64,000 bases of DNA from Ligustrum vulgare (GCA_963555705.1 OY743174.1:62146234-62210233); one strand, 5' to 3'; counted from the first letter of the stretch, positions 38,941 to 50,611 are shown. Translations and numbers: made by a program. The notes: generated from the sequence alone by a model not told the origin.

Positions 38941-40070
38941 TTTTTGTAATATTTTAACTTTTTTTTTGTTACAGTCAGGGCTTATATGTCCCATTTCTCT
39001 ACAATTTCAATATTTGGATTCACTTTTGTCTTTCTTATAAGTTCTATTTTTCTGTTTTTTATTTGGGTTATATCTTTTTTTAGGTTTTATATGTTTTTTC
39101 CTAATGTTTCTAAATTTTTTAAACTTTCTATTTTTATACTTTCTTTTATTATTTTTTTCTTCTTTCCGGGTTATATCCCAATTGGGTAGGTTTTTCCGTA
39201 TCTTCACAACATATTCTAGTTAATTTTCCTGATTTCTTTAATAATTGTCTTTGTTGACATATATATGTTAATCTTTCAAATATAATTTTTATCCTTAATC
39301 CTAATGTTCTAGGTATTCCATGGTCATCTCTAATAAATTTTTCAAATTCTATGTTAAAGTATATTCTCCATGAACTTGGTAATTTATTGTAATACATATC
39401 TTTATCTACTTCTTGATTTTCATTACTATAGAATTGGACATAATAGTATTCTTTGAATTCACAAGTGTATTCTTTGATTTTACACATATCACATATTGTT
39501 AAATTTATTAATCTCACTCTTGCATTATCTTTTTTTCTAATTGATTTGTTTCAGCATTACTTATCCAATTTTCTCCTAAAAATCCATCCGCAATATAATC
39601 TACTAACTTTTCTATACCTTTTCTATCTGATTTTATTTGTTCTGTTTGTACATTTCTCCTTATTAATGGTTTCGTATCACTACTTATTCCTTCCCACCAA
39701 TTCCTAACATGTCCTTCAAAAGATGCTGTTAAAAAGTCTATAATTATCTCAGTATTTTCCCATGTATCATCTTTATTGTATAAAAAGAACAGTATCATTG
39801 AATTGCCTAAGTTAATGAGGCTTTTTTAGTATTTATTTTATAATCCAAATCTAGTTTTGTTCCTTCATGATTAATAGGTTTATAGTAATTATTATTTGGT
39901 TCAAATCTATCTTTATATTTATTCCCTTTAGGTGGTTGTCTATATCTGATTCTATCATAATATTGTTGGTGTGGTTTACTATATAAATATGCATAACTTT
40001 CATCTGAATCTGGTAATTCTTGTTTGGAAGTTCCTATTGGAGTTGGGCTTGGTGCTCTTACAGTGTTCAT
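38941..40070 (-). pseudogene. Viral coat protein (gag-like) remnant with zinc knuckle
   Basis: Pieces 39807-40070 (Pro/Tyr-rich leader), 39514-39798 (core with a WENTEIIIDFLTASFEGHVRN stretch followed by WW), 39149-39517 and 39007-39207 (very Lys-rich) lie in order but in different frames. The core resembles caulimovirid coat proteins. Near 38965-39000 a knuckle CREMGHISPDC gives the second half of a CX2CX4HX4C motif, but the first Cys is lost and an opal codon stands just before it. In an active virus this protein would package the genome. Confidence 0.7.
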
Positions 40071-40099
40071 TAAAACTTGGTATTCATTAAAATTTTATG

Positions 40100-41804
40100 G
40101 GTTTAATTGGTCAAAATTTTCTTTAAACAAATCTAATTCTTCATTCATTTTTATCTTGTTCTTCTTCAGTTTTTTCTTCAGCTTTTAGCTTTCCTAAAGT
40201 TTTTTCTATGTATTTTTGTAATTGTAATTGTAATTCTTCTTCTAATATATTTGGTAATATGTTTTTTTTCTAAATTCATCATCCATATTTCCTGCTTCTA
40301 TTATAATTTTTTCTTGTTCAAAGTGTTTCTTTTTTATTCTAAGTATTTTTTTCTATGAATTTTTTTCTATTTTCTTATCTTTGTTTTTATTATATTCTTT
40401 GAATTCTCTAATAACTAGTTTTATTATATTTATAACATTTCTTACTTCTTTTAATTCATTTTCACTTCTTGAACATCGCTTATTAATGATTTTATTAATA
40501 TTTTTAGATCTTCAATATATTCACTTATTGACATTTTATACTCTTAGTTTAATAGTCTGAGTTTTTTGTACCTTAAATAGTATGTCATACATATAATCTA
40601 TTTTTATTTTTAATTTTTTGATTCTTTCTTGTATTGATATAAATTTTTCATTTTCATTATTTCTTATTTTCTCATTTAACTTATCTATTTTTTCTATAAT
40701 TATTCCAATTTTATCTTGATTAATTAATTCTCCTGATTTTCTTTAGAATTCTTTTAAAATTTCTTTATCTATATTTTTAACTTCTTCCATCATATCTTTT
40801 AATTCTTTTAATTGTATTATTAGTTTATTTTGAATATTTTGTAATTTTTCTTTGATATTCATATCCTGTATATTTAATTGTTGTAATTCTTCAATAGCTA
40901 ATTTATCTTGTAAATTTATGTTTTTATATGTTTGCCATAAATAAGCACTTATCCAATTTAATTACATATTAAGAAATTCACCGAATTCTCCCCATGAGTT
41001 TAATGGTTGAAACATAGTTGTATTAGCTCATTTCATTTGATAAGATCCAACTGGAAGTCTTATATTTTCTACTATTTGTTTTGCAAATTTTATTTCTGAA
41101 AATTTTGTCATTAATTTCTTCCTTTAATATATTCAATTTCTAGAATAAGTTCTGTTTCATATTTTGCTTATTTATAATTCATTATTTGATATTCACAAAA
41201 TTCTTCTATTGATCTAAGCATTGATTTTCTATGATATATTCTATAATATTTTAGATAGTCTTCCAATGTTCTTGTTTCACCATATTTTTCTTTTCTAGTT
41301 TTCTCTTTACTAAAATCATTTGTATTATAGGTAATTGTTTTAAAATTCTATTATAATACTCTCTCTTTTTCTCTAATAATTTTAAATCTTAGCTTTTCTT
41401 GTAATTTTATATTTCTTTCTTCTCTTATTTGATCCATCAAATTCATTCTTTGTTCAATTATTAAATCTAATTTTTCATTTATTTCTATGTCTAGATATCT
41501 AACTAATTGGGGATCTATTCTATGATAATCCATACTCTTCTGTGATATCATTTTGTATTAATTCTTCAGTAATGTCATTCTCTATTAAATCTAATATTTC
41601 ATTTATTATAAAATCTTCTTTTATTATATCATAAATATCTCTTCTTATATCTTCATCTAAACTTTTTAAGACTCTTAAGATTTCTATTTTTTCATTTTCA
41701 TTATCAGTTAATATTAATGTTTGAATGATTATAAATCTTGGTGTATGTATTATATATTTATTTTTATTTTTTGTCATATAATATTTATCTTTTAGATCTG
41801 CCAT
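40100..41804 (-). pseudogene. First viral frame after primer site, coiled-coil-rich
   Basis: A frame starts at the ATG at 41802-41804, three bases past the primer site, and is open to 41520. Lys/Glu/Ile-rich sequence with heptad character continues to about 40100 with frequent stops and frame changes (41351-41551 is one open piece). I see no catalytic or movement protein motif. The role is unknown; a structural or virion-associated protein is possible. Confidence 0.5.
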
Positions 41805-41806
41805 AT

Positions 41807-41819
41807 GACTCTGATACCA
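41807..41819 (-). other. Viral tRNA-Met primer binding site
   Basis: On the minus strand TGGTATCAGAGTC matches the plant initiator tRNA-Met primer site over its first 11 bases. In Caulimoviridae this marks where minus-strand DNA synthesis starts. No LTR precedes it. Confidence 0.8.
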
Positions 41820-41820
41820 A

Positions 41821-42575
41821 TTGAGAGGTTCTACTATGAGCGAACAAAAATCAATTAAAACAAAATTATCTAAGGACTTAAATGAAGTTTTTCTATTCTT
41901 TGATGGCTTATATTGTAAATCTTATGTAAGAGGGTATTTTAGGAAGTTTCAAAGGTCCAAGTCTATTTTTAAAAGGTTATAGTTTCAAAGTTTATTTTGC
42001 AAAAGATTATGGTTGTTGGATCTATTTATGGGTATTTCCCTAGATATTAAGGTCACAACATTGTATATTTCAAATCACAAAAAATAAATCTTTTAGGTAA
42101 CAAATAATTTCAGGGTCACAAATTATCAAATTATTAGGTCACAAATTAGACTTATTTTTAGGTCATAATAACAATTTTTTTAAATCACAAACTGATTTCA
42201 AGATTACAGATTAGGCCACAAATCTTTTTGGTGATGGTTATCAAATTATTAGGTCACATATTTTCTAAGTCACATTTATATGATCTCAGAATTTAAACAT
42301 GTTCTTGAGAAGATGAAAATGTTACTTAGAAAAACTGAAAATGTGACTTGAGAATTTGAAATCTTGAACCAGTATAACCACAACCTATACTCCACCCATC
42401 ACCGAAACAGTACAGACACCACTGCAATAAACCAATCGTCGTCGCCTCACCGCAATACACTACCACCTGCACGGCTACACACTACACCACCCTTGCCTAA
42501 ACACCGCAACACCACCTCTAACACACCACAATCACCACAGCCAACAAAATCCCCAAAACCTCTGCCTCTATAATA
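41821..42575. other. Spacer between virus and hAT element
   Basis: No gene. Bases 42060-42300 contain repeated TCACAAATT / TTATCAAATTATTAGGTCAC motifs. Bases 42370-42575 are C/A-rich low-complexity sequence whose open frames (for example Thr/Pro/His-rich) are not credible proteins. Confidence 0.5.
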
Positions 42576-43246
42576 CCTATGACTAGAGGTGGCAATGGGC
42601 CGAGCCGAGCCGGCTCGGCCCATGGTTCGCAATGCTCGGCTCATCAAACTGACGAGCCGAGCAACGAGCTCGGGTCAAACGAGCCGAGCAACGAGCTCGG
42701 GTCAAACGAGCCGAGCTTAGGCTCGGCTCTTTTAACCCTGGCCGAGCTCGGCTCGTTTAGCTTGGGTGTTTTTTTTTTTTAAAAAAAAAAAACCCCTCTT
42801 GTCTTACCGTCTTAAGTTTATTTATTTAGTCGACAATCTTCGATAACTAAAATATTTGAAATCTTGAATACTAATAAGTATAAATATAAGTATAATATTA
42901 ATAAGTAATAAGTTATATATTAAATAAATTATTAATAACTTAATAAGTAAAAATACAATGTTTTTTTTAGTTTTCAACGTAAAAAAACGACGTTTAAATT
43001 TTTTTTTTTTTTTACACGAGCCGGCGAGCAGCTTGGCTCGCCGGCTCGTTGAGCTCGTTGGCACGAGCTCGTGGCTCGTACCAACGAGCCGCTCGTTGAA
43101 CCACGAGCCGAGCCGAGCTCGGCTCGTGGTTCAACTAAAATGCTTGGCTCGCCCATGAGCTCGTCCGTTTGACAAGCCGAGCGGCTCGTGTTTTCGCGAG
43201 CCGAGCCAACGAGCGGCTCGGCCCATTTGCCACCTCTACCTATGAC
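42576..43246. mobile_element. GC-rich non-autonomous hAT element
   Basis: The element (42584-43238, 655 bp) begins TAGAGGTGGCAATGGGCC and ends with the inverse of TAGAGGTGGCAAATGGGCC. It is flanked by the perfect 8-bp duplication CCTATGAC (42576-42583, 43239-43246). Both ends carry dense GAGCCGAGC/GCTCGGCTC palindromic repeats (42595-42760, 43015-43225) around an AT-rich centre. No transposase frame. Confidence 0.92.
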
Positions 43247-43250
43247 ACCC

Positions 43251-44126
43251 TGATGTGATCCAGACCATGAATACAAGTCCGCACAAAGATCCGTTGATAA
43301 TCAAAGGAGGACCGATGACTCGATTGCAAACGAAGAGGGCCAACGAAGCAATGGACAAGTTAGTACAAGAAACAATGGTTAAGACAATGTTCGTGTCATC
43401 AAAAGAAGCGAGTTCCACGTTGGAGACGAGTCGAGACGACGAGTGGATCAACCTCATTCAAGCCGCCGAAGGAAATTTTGAAGTTTCCAAGTTACGACCG
43501 TAATATATATTTCTTACGGCCGTAATGAACTCACTGCTGAAATTGATATTGCGAGAAATAAGGGATCACGACCGTAAATGCTGAGGATCACGGCCGTAAT
43601 TAAGGCACAGCTAAAAAACTGGAATTTGAACATTTTTGATTTACGGCCGTAAGTAATATTGTCACAGCCGTAAATGTGAATCAGTAACAAGGTTACGGAC
43701 GTAAAGAATAAGGTCACGGCCATAAATGTTAATACGTGTAATTTTATATTTTTATTTCTTTCCTTATTTTTAGCAATTTCTTTCCTAATATAATTAAAAC
43801 TCTTAAGCCATGTTTTGACCCTATTTATAGGGATGTAATTTTCATTATTAGTCAGACAACTTTGATATTATTATTGTGAGGCAAATTGCTTTCAAACTTC
43901 TATTCTTCATTGAATACGATCCGAATTTGCGAGTTATTCTTGTTTGTTCAAACTTGGGTGAGATTTATTTTTATTGTGATCAAGATGTCAACATATCAAT
44001 CTATTGTGTTAGTTGTTTGGTTCAATTAATTTGAATCAATCTCTAAATCGTGGTTCTTTGGCGTTCTTGGGTCGATTCCAATATTTTGTGGGTTGCGTAG
44101 CTACAATTGCTACGTGGTTTGCATCA
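43251..44126 (+). repeat. 5' LTR of the gypsy element
   Basis: The LTR begins TGATGTGATCCAG and ends GGTTTGCATCA. It includes an array of eight TTACGGCCGTAA-like palindromes at 43492-43725 and a TATA-like CCTATTTATAGGGATG near 43823. The 3' edge is fixed by the primer site. Confidence 0.93.
43492..43725. repeat. Paired TTACGGCCGTAA palindromes in the 5' LTR
   Basis: Eight variants of the palindrome (TTACGACCGTAA, TCACGGCCGTAA and others) occur as four pairs with spacers of 10, 10, 9 and 9 bases, so centres are 21-22 bp apart. They lie 100-330 bp upstream of the TATA-like motif. Most variants are C-to-T or G-to-A changes. Confidence 0.9.
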
Positions 44127-44128
44127 TC

Positions 44129-44140
44129 TGGTATCAGAGC
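44129..44140 (+). other. Gypsy primer binding site
   Basis: TGGTATCAGAGC is an exact match to the standard plant initiator tRNA-Met primer site, two bases after the 5' LTR end. Confidence 0.93.
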
Positions 44141-44660
44141 TTAGGCTCCAAAAATCAAGGTTATATCTTTATTTTGTTTCTTGAGTTTCTTAATCTTGTT
44201 CTTCGTGTTCTTCAAGTTCTTGAGTCTTTAATCCAAAAAGTGTCACAAAAAATTCAAAAGTCGTTATTTCCTTTGTTTGGTATCCAAATTAAATTTCGTT
44301 TGTTTCGTTATTCTTGTAGTTGAATTTTCGAGAAATTAAAAAAAAAAAATCAACAGCAAAGGAAAAAGTTGTTATTTGATTTCAAGAATTACCTTCTTGA
44401 ATCAATCTTATTTTCCATAAAAGTGTCAAGTCCATTATAGAGTCAGATTACATTCTCTCAAGGTCTTTTTCGAGTTTTCCAACAAGTTGATAACTTCTCA
44501 CTCGCATTATGTTTGAGTCATTCGGGTGTAAACTTGTTTGAGTTCGGATTCGTTCTTTGAAGCAATTGGGGTGAAAGTCATTGAGTGAAAAAAAGGCTAG
44601 AGAGGTTAGATCAATAGAGGGAAAAAATCCAAAATTGAGTGATACACAAGCAAAATACAC

Positions 44661-45746
44661 GTGAGGCATATAATATTTAATTTTAGGACGTCTGAACAAT
44701 TTTCTACAACAAAAAATAACGATCGAGCCAACTTGACGGATGAGATGGTACAACGGTTTGAGCGGTTGTTTGGGGATGTGTTAGGTAGGTTAGAAAGGCT
44801 TGAACAACCTCGGGAAGTGCCTAATGCCCGTAGGCAATGTGGGCGAGGTCGTAGAGTAGAGGGGGTCAATGAGAATGAAGAAGATAGCGATTTTGACGAT
44901 GGGGCAATTGTGGATAGAGGAGTTAGACATGGAAGGAGGGATAGAGATCTTGTTGGCGATAGAATGGATGATAGTATGAGCAACATCAAAATGACAATCC
45001 CGTCATTCAAGGGTAGGAGTGATCCAGAAGCATACCTGGAGTGGGAAAAGAAGATGAAATTGATTTTCAATTGCTACACTTATTCGGAAGAGAAAAAGGT
45101 TAAGGTAGCTGTACTTGAATTCTCCGATTACGTTATTACTTGGTGGGATCAATTGGTGACTTTTAGGAGGAGGAATCGCGAGAGGCCCATTAATATTGGG
45201 GATGAATTAAAAGCTACCATGAGAAAGAGGATTGTTCCTAGTCATTACCATCGGGAGCTTCATAAAAAATTACAAAGTCTATACCAATGATCAAAGAGTG
45301 TGGAGGATTATCATAAGGAGATGGAGATGTTGATGATTAGAGCTAATGTAGATGAGGATAGAGAGGCTACGATGGCTCGGTTTTTGAATGGGTTGAATAG
45401 GGATATAGCTAATGTGGTTGAACTACAACATTATTTGGAGATGGAAGATATGTTGCACATGGCTATAAAGGTGGAAAAGCAATTGAAGAAAAAGGGAACA
45501 GCAAGGTATCAATCGGGTTCTAATTCTTCTTGGAAGCCGAAGTGGGAAAATAAAGGAGATGTGGCTGTTTCTAAAGGAAGTTTGATGCACCAAAAGGGAA
45601 GTTTGAGGTACCAAAAGGGAAGGAGGAACATGATAGCAAACTCGCACCTAAAGGGGAACCTCAACCATCTAGGAGTAGAGACATTCAATGCTTCAAATGT
45701 TCGGGGAGAGGACATGTGGCATCTCAATGTCCTAATAGGCGAGTGA
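44661..45746 (+). pseudogene. Gypsy gag remnant
   Basis: Frame 44661-45290 then, after a TGA at 45288-45290, 45300-45746. The core ([46 protein letters not shown]) is typical of plant gypsy gag, which forms the RNA-packaging particle. A CX2CX4HX4C knuckle, [14 protein letters not shown], lies at about 45690-45733 but in a shifted frame. The gag is therefore broken by one stop and at least one frameshift. Confidence 0.88.
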
Positions 45747-46477
45747 TACTTGTGCGAAAGGATGGAACCATGGAGAGTGATAGTGAGGAAGAGGATTATA
45801 GTGATATATCGGCGTTGGAGGAAGTATGTGATGATGATGATGTGTTATCTGGGGAGCATGGCGAGTTATTAGTGGCAAGGCGAGCTCTTAGTGCTCAAAT
45901 CAACACGGATGATTTGAAACAACAATGGGAGAACATATTCCATACACGATGTCGCATTAATAACAAGGTATGTAATATGATGAGGATGTGTAACAAGGTA
46001 TGTAATATGATTATTGATGGTGGTAGTTACACTAATGTTGCTAGTACTACGCTTGTTGAAAAATTAGGATTACCTTTGTTAAAACATCCTAAACCTTATA
46101 GGCTTCAATGGTTAAATGATAGTGGAGAAATTAATGTGAATAGGAGGGTGTTGGTGAGTTTTTCTATTGGTAGCTATGTGGATGATGTTATGTGTGATGT
46201 GGTTCCTATGCATGCCGGGCACATTTTGTTGGATAGACCTTGGCAATATGATAGGAAGGTGATGCATGATGGGTATAAAAATATGTATAGCTTTACCAAA
46301 GGGGGAAAAACCATTACACTTGCACCATTGACGCCGTCTCAAGTGTATGAAGATCAAATAAAGTTGAAAAATGATGAAGAAAAAAGAGTGAGGGAAAATG
46401 AGAGAAAGAGAGTTAAGGCCACGACTTCAGAAAAAGGAGAGGAAAAGAGAGTTGGAGCCACGACTCCAGAAAAATGA
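45716..46477 (+). pseudogene. Gypsy protease region
   Basis: This 253-codon frame joins the zinc knuckle (ASQCPNRR) to an aspartic protease domain with the active-site motif MIIDGGSYTNVAS and the later HILLDRPWQYD. It cleaves the Gag-Pol precursor in active elements. Just before the active site a 30-bp in-frame tandem duplication (45961-45990, then 45991 on) repeats NKVCNM. The C-terminal tail is Lys/Glu/Arg-rich and repetitive (46380-46480). Confidence 0.83.
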
Positions 46478-47715
46478 GAGGCGAAAGAAAAAAGGAGTGT
46501 TGGGATACATACCTCAGAAAAAGGAGAGGGAGCGAAGAGTGCCAGAAAAGAAAAAAAATGAGTTTCTACGCAAAAATGAGTGAAATCAAGAAAGCATTTA
46601 TGGAAGAACGACCAATGATCCTTTTGTTGTACAAGGATTCATTCATTGCATTTGATGAAGCTAACAAATCCCTCCATAGTTTGGCTATTTCTTTATTGCA
46701 GGAATTCAAGGATGTGTTTCCAGATGACATACCTAGTGGGTTACCACCCATTCGAGGTATTGAACATCAAATTGATTTTGTACCTAGAGCAGTCATTCCA
46801 AACTGCCCCACTTATCGAAGTAACCCCGAGGAGACAAAGGAGCTTCAAAGGCAAGTGGAGGACTTGATGAGCAAATGGTATATAAGGGACAGTATGAGCC
46901 CATGTGCCGTCCCCGAAGTTACTTGTACCAAAAAAGGACGGAATTTGGAGAATGTGTGTTGATTGTAGGGTCATCAACAACATAATGGTAAAGTATCGTC
47001 ATCCTATTCCTAGGTTAGATGATATGTTGGATGAATTGCATGGCTCTAGCATATTTAGTAAAATTGGCCTTAAGAGTGGTTATCATCAAATTCGAATGAA
47101 GGAAGGAGATGAGTGGAAAACTGCTTTTAAAACTAAATATGGCCTGTATGAATGGTTAGTAATGCCTTTTGGACTTACTAATGCACCTAGCACATTTATG
47201 CGTTTAATGAATCATGTTTAATTTCATTTATAGGTAAATTCGTTATAGTTTACTTCGATGATATCTTGATATATAACAAAACTTTGAATGAGCATGTGGA
47301 GCATGTTAGGTGTGTGCTTGTGATTTTGAGGTAAGAACAACTTTTTGCTAATTTTAAAAAGTGTAATTTTTGTATGGAAAAAGTTGTGTTTCTTGGCTAT
47401 GTGGTTAGTGCTAAGGGGATAGAAGTAGATGAGGAAAAGGTTAAAGCAATTAAAGAATGGCCAACACCCAAAAGCATAACTGAGGTTAGAAGTTTTCATG
47501 GCTTGGCTAGTTTTTATAGGCGTTTTGTTAAGGATTTTAGCACAATTGCTGCACCACTCACAGAAATTGTCAAAAAGAGTGTCGGGTTTAAATGGGGTGT
47601 AGAACATGAGCATGCATTTGAGACCATCAAAAATATGTTATGTAAAGCACCGGTTTTATCACTCCCTAACTTTGACAAGGCTTTTGAGATTGAATGTGAT
47701 GCCTTAGGGCTAGGT
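46474..47715 (+). pseudogene. Gypsy reverse transcriptase and start of RNase H, interrupted
   Basis: RT homology begins near 46730 (LPPIRGIEHQIDFVP). It shifts frame near 46910 to [15 protein letters not shown], continues through [17 protein letters not shown] and [17 protein letters not shown], and stops at 47219. A third frame gives the catalytic VYFDDILIYN near 47250, and 47374 onward the connection/RNase H start ([12 protein letters not shown] to ECDALGLG). It then runs directly into the inserted element at 47716. At least two frameshifts and several stops. Confidence 0.88.
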
Positions 47716-50611
47716 TGTAACGCCCCGAATTCCGGCGGAGCCCGGGACGCCACTTCGTCCTTTAAAATTGACTTTATTGCGGAAAATAAATTTAATTCAA
47801 AGCATCACATTCATCATTTGAAAATTTCAGCGGAAACTTTATTAATTTAAATATATAACCATTCATAAAAATTTAATCCCAATTATTTAAATGAAATTAG
47901 CGATAAATAATTTAAAGAGTAAAATTTATAAAATTTTCTAATAACATCATCATTTATTCAATTTTCCAACACTGCCCCTTTCATTCGCTGCCATTTTCGA
48001 GATCTACAAAAACTGTTAAAATAATGGAATGAGTATTTCGAAAAATACTCAGTAGACTCATCGCCAATAATTAATTTACAGAATAATTGAACACGTAATT
48101 ATGCAATCATACAATGACATCATTCTCATATTCTTGGGCTACTTTACTTTCAAAATCAAGGCTCTTTAAAAATCATAGGGTGTGGGTAGTCTTGTCTCGT
48201 GCACTTAAGGCACATAAGTTATGCATAACATCATCATTTCTCATCTTATCTCATAAGAGATATTCTTTTCTCGTCTCATGCATCAAAGCATGTAAATCAC
48301 GTAATTTCACATAAGACATGCAATTATAATTTAAACTAATTAATGGGGGCGAGTCTACCTCAAATCACGAGTCTGAAAGTTGAGTAAGAAAGTTCACGTT
48401 GTTCTTCTAAATGTCCAAGCGCCTCGTCCAGCATAACTTAAAATGATAAGTCCAATTTAATACTTTAAAATTGATTTAAATGACTTTGAACTTTAGGGAC
48501 TGAAATGATTATTTTAAAACTTGGAGGACTAAAATGAATACTTTGAAAGTTGATGGACTAAAATGAATAATTTGAAAGTTGAGGGACTAAAATGAATACT
48601 TTTCAAAAGTTGTGTTGAAACTCAAAACGAATATTAAACTATCGTGCTGAAATAATAGATTTTAAAAATAGAGTGGCCGATTAAAATCATTTAAGACTTA
48701 AGGGCTGAAATGATTATATTCAAAACATAGGGACTGATTTGAAAAAAAGTTTAAAACTTGGGGCTACCATAGGAAATTAATGAAATCACAATATATACAT
48801 ATCAAATTATCATATTTCTCTCTCCAAAATCGCGCATTAGAGAAGAAAGAAGAGAGGGTGTGGCGAAGGCAACCGAAGCTCCGTTCGGTGCTATACTACC
48901 AGCGAACTCCGGTGAAAACTCCGCCGGTAGGTGGCGGTGGTAGAGATGTAGAGAAAACAGCGGAAAGGAGAAGATTTGGGCAGAATTTTGGGGGAGAACC
49001 GAGTCTTGGATTTGGGATTTCCAGTGACGAATCCGGTTGAAATGGGTCAAGGGTAGAGGTAAGCTTCTGGGCTCCGTTTGTTCTTGGGTTTTGGGTTTGA
49101 TTTTGGTTGATTGATGAAGATTTGGTGTTGAGCAGTAGTGTCCGATTGTGGAGGTGATGATGGTGGGTTCGTGGTAACGGGTTGGAGCTCGCAGGCGATG
49201 GTGGTTGTTGCGTTTTGTGGTGGCAGTGACTGAACACGGTGGTGGCAATGGTGATGGCTGAATGGTCGGTTGTGATGATGATATAGGTGAGATTTGGGTG
49301 GTTCCATTTTCGACAGTGTGGTGATATTGTGGTGGTGTTGATGGCTGGGGTGCTTGGGTGCAGGTGGTGGGTGTGGCGATGATGAAGGAGGTGGCTGTGG
49401 TTCTGTAGTGGTTTGATGGTGGTGGTTGCGTGATTCTGGTATCTGGCTTGCAGTGAATTTGGAGTTGGCCGACTGTGGATACTGTTTTGGTGGTGATTGT
49501 AATGATGGTTGATTTCTTGGCAGCTTGGTGGTTTTGATGTTGCAGATTGGTTTGATCAGGATTTGGGGAAATGCAGTCTGGGTTGGGCCGTGACAGTAGA
49601 GTCTTGGCCGGAATAATGTGGAGTTTGGTGTGAGCTGGTTGTGTTGTTTGTGTGTGAATGATGCTGGGGAAGGGATGCATACCAAAAGGATTTGCTGCAA
49701 CTTGTGTGTGCTGCTCGTGCAAGGTGAGGGAGATATACACGTATTGTTGAGGCTCAAATTGGTAGGTAAGGGCAGCATATAATTTGGGGGAAGATTGAAG
49801 GGGTTTGCAAGAGGATTAAAGTTGATTGATGAGTGATCATGGGTGTTGATTATGGAATTTCTTATCTGCTGTTGAAGGAGGAAATTCAGGATTGGGGAAA
49901 GAACTTACCAAGAATTCTGCATGTGAATAATTTTGTGTCGTGAGTTTGTGAAGAGGTAGCAAGACTTATTCTGTTGATTGGGAATTAACCTTGGTAAATT
50001 ATGGTTGAAAGTTGATTTAGGACAAAATGAAAGGGGTTTGTAAGGAGATGATTGCTGATTCACAGGAATTTGAGGAAATTGGGGTTGATAATGGGACATA
50101 GATTGGCTGTGAAATTGGGGATTAGTGGGTTTGTATGGAAATCAAAAAATTCACCTATTGGGCTTTTTATAAAATGGGCCAAGGAATTTGATTGGGTCAT
50201 ATTGAAATTTGATAGGAATATATTTGATCCAAGATGAATAGAATTTGAGCTTAAAGGTAAATAATAAATTTGGACCTTAAAATAATGAAAATGAGAAACT
50301 TTTAATAAAGTTTAAATTGAACTAAGATAAATTAAATAATTAAAATAATATAATTTCTGAAATTCGGAAATTGTTGTCACTTGATTGGGCTCAAAAGGAT
50401 AGAAGTCTGGATCAACATAAAAATTAAAATTTGGACTTTAAATAAAATAACGGACTTGTACATCATTTAATAAAATTTGGAAATTGGAATAAGGTAAATT
50501 TAAAAATTAAATTTTTATTTTCATTGGCTAGACGAAAATGTGTTTAAAATAAATAGGTAAAGTCGTAGCGACACGTTTTAAATAATATTTATTTAAATAA
50601 GTCATGAAAAA
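47716..50611 (-). mobile_element. 2.9-kb LTR-like element inserted in the gypsy pol gene
   Basis: The left end is TGTAACGCCCCGAATTCCGG. The internal sequence matches the element at 21673-24456 in reverse: CAGTAGACTCATCGCC, the AGGGACTAAAATGAATA repeats near 48480-48610, and the GTCGTAGCGACACG end near 50565. The right end lacks the last 12 or so terminal bases present in the other copy. Instead of a 5-bp duplication, 326 bp of gypsy sequence is repeated on both sides (47390-47715 and 50612-50937). The large frames at 48802-49778 (minus), rich in Thr/Pro/His/Ser, are low-complexity and not credible proteins. Confidence 0.7.

Larger units (their letters stand above)
27780..41820 (-). mobile_element. 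Endogenous pararetrovirus (Caulimoviridae-like), degenerate
   Basis: Read on the minus strand, this locus has a tRNA-Met primer site, a coiled-coil region, a lysine-rich coat protein with zinc knuckle, protease-like, reverse transcriptase and RNase H regions. A small post-RT frame, an intergenic promoter with polyadenylation signal, and a further coiled-coil frame follow. There are no flanking LTRs and no integrase, which separates it from Ty3 elements. The RT motif FDCKSGFWQVK is of caulimovirid type. Without the inserted Helitron (32656-37033) the viral DNA is about 9.7 kb, more than most single caulimovirid genomes, so it may hold slightly more than one genome length or be rearranged. Every frame is broken by stops and shifts. 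Genus cannot be assigned from sequence alone. Confidence 0.82.

Noticed and set aside
27780..41820. Reading the virus-like locus as a Ty3/gypsy retrotransposon
   Set aside because: No LTR pair, no integrase after RNase H, caulimovirid-type RT motif, and a promoter with early poly(A) signal in an intergenic region.
42447..43276. Several overlapping frames rich in Gly/Arg/Ser/Ala
   Set aside because: They are translations of the GAGCCGAGC repeats of the hAT element, in several frames at once.
44129..44140. TGGTATCAGAGC sites as part of tRNA genes
   Set aside because: They are primer binding sites complementary to tRNA-Met ends next to LTR or viral starts; no cloverleaf sequence follows.
48802..49778. 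Long minus-strand open frames of 312 and 243 codons
   Set aside because: Both are Thr/Pro/His/Ser/Gln-rich translations of C/A-rich low-complexity DNA, overlap in two frames, and lie inside the LTR-like element shared with 21673-24456.
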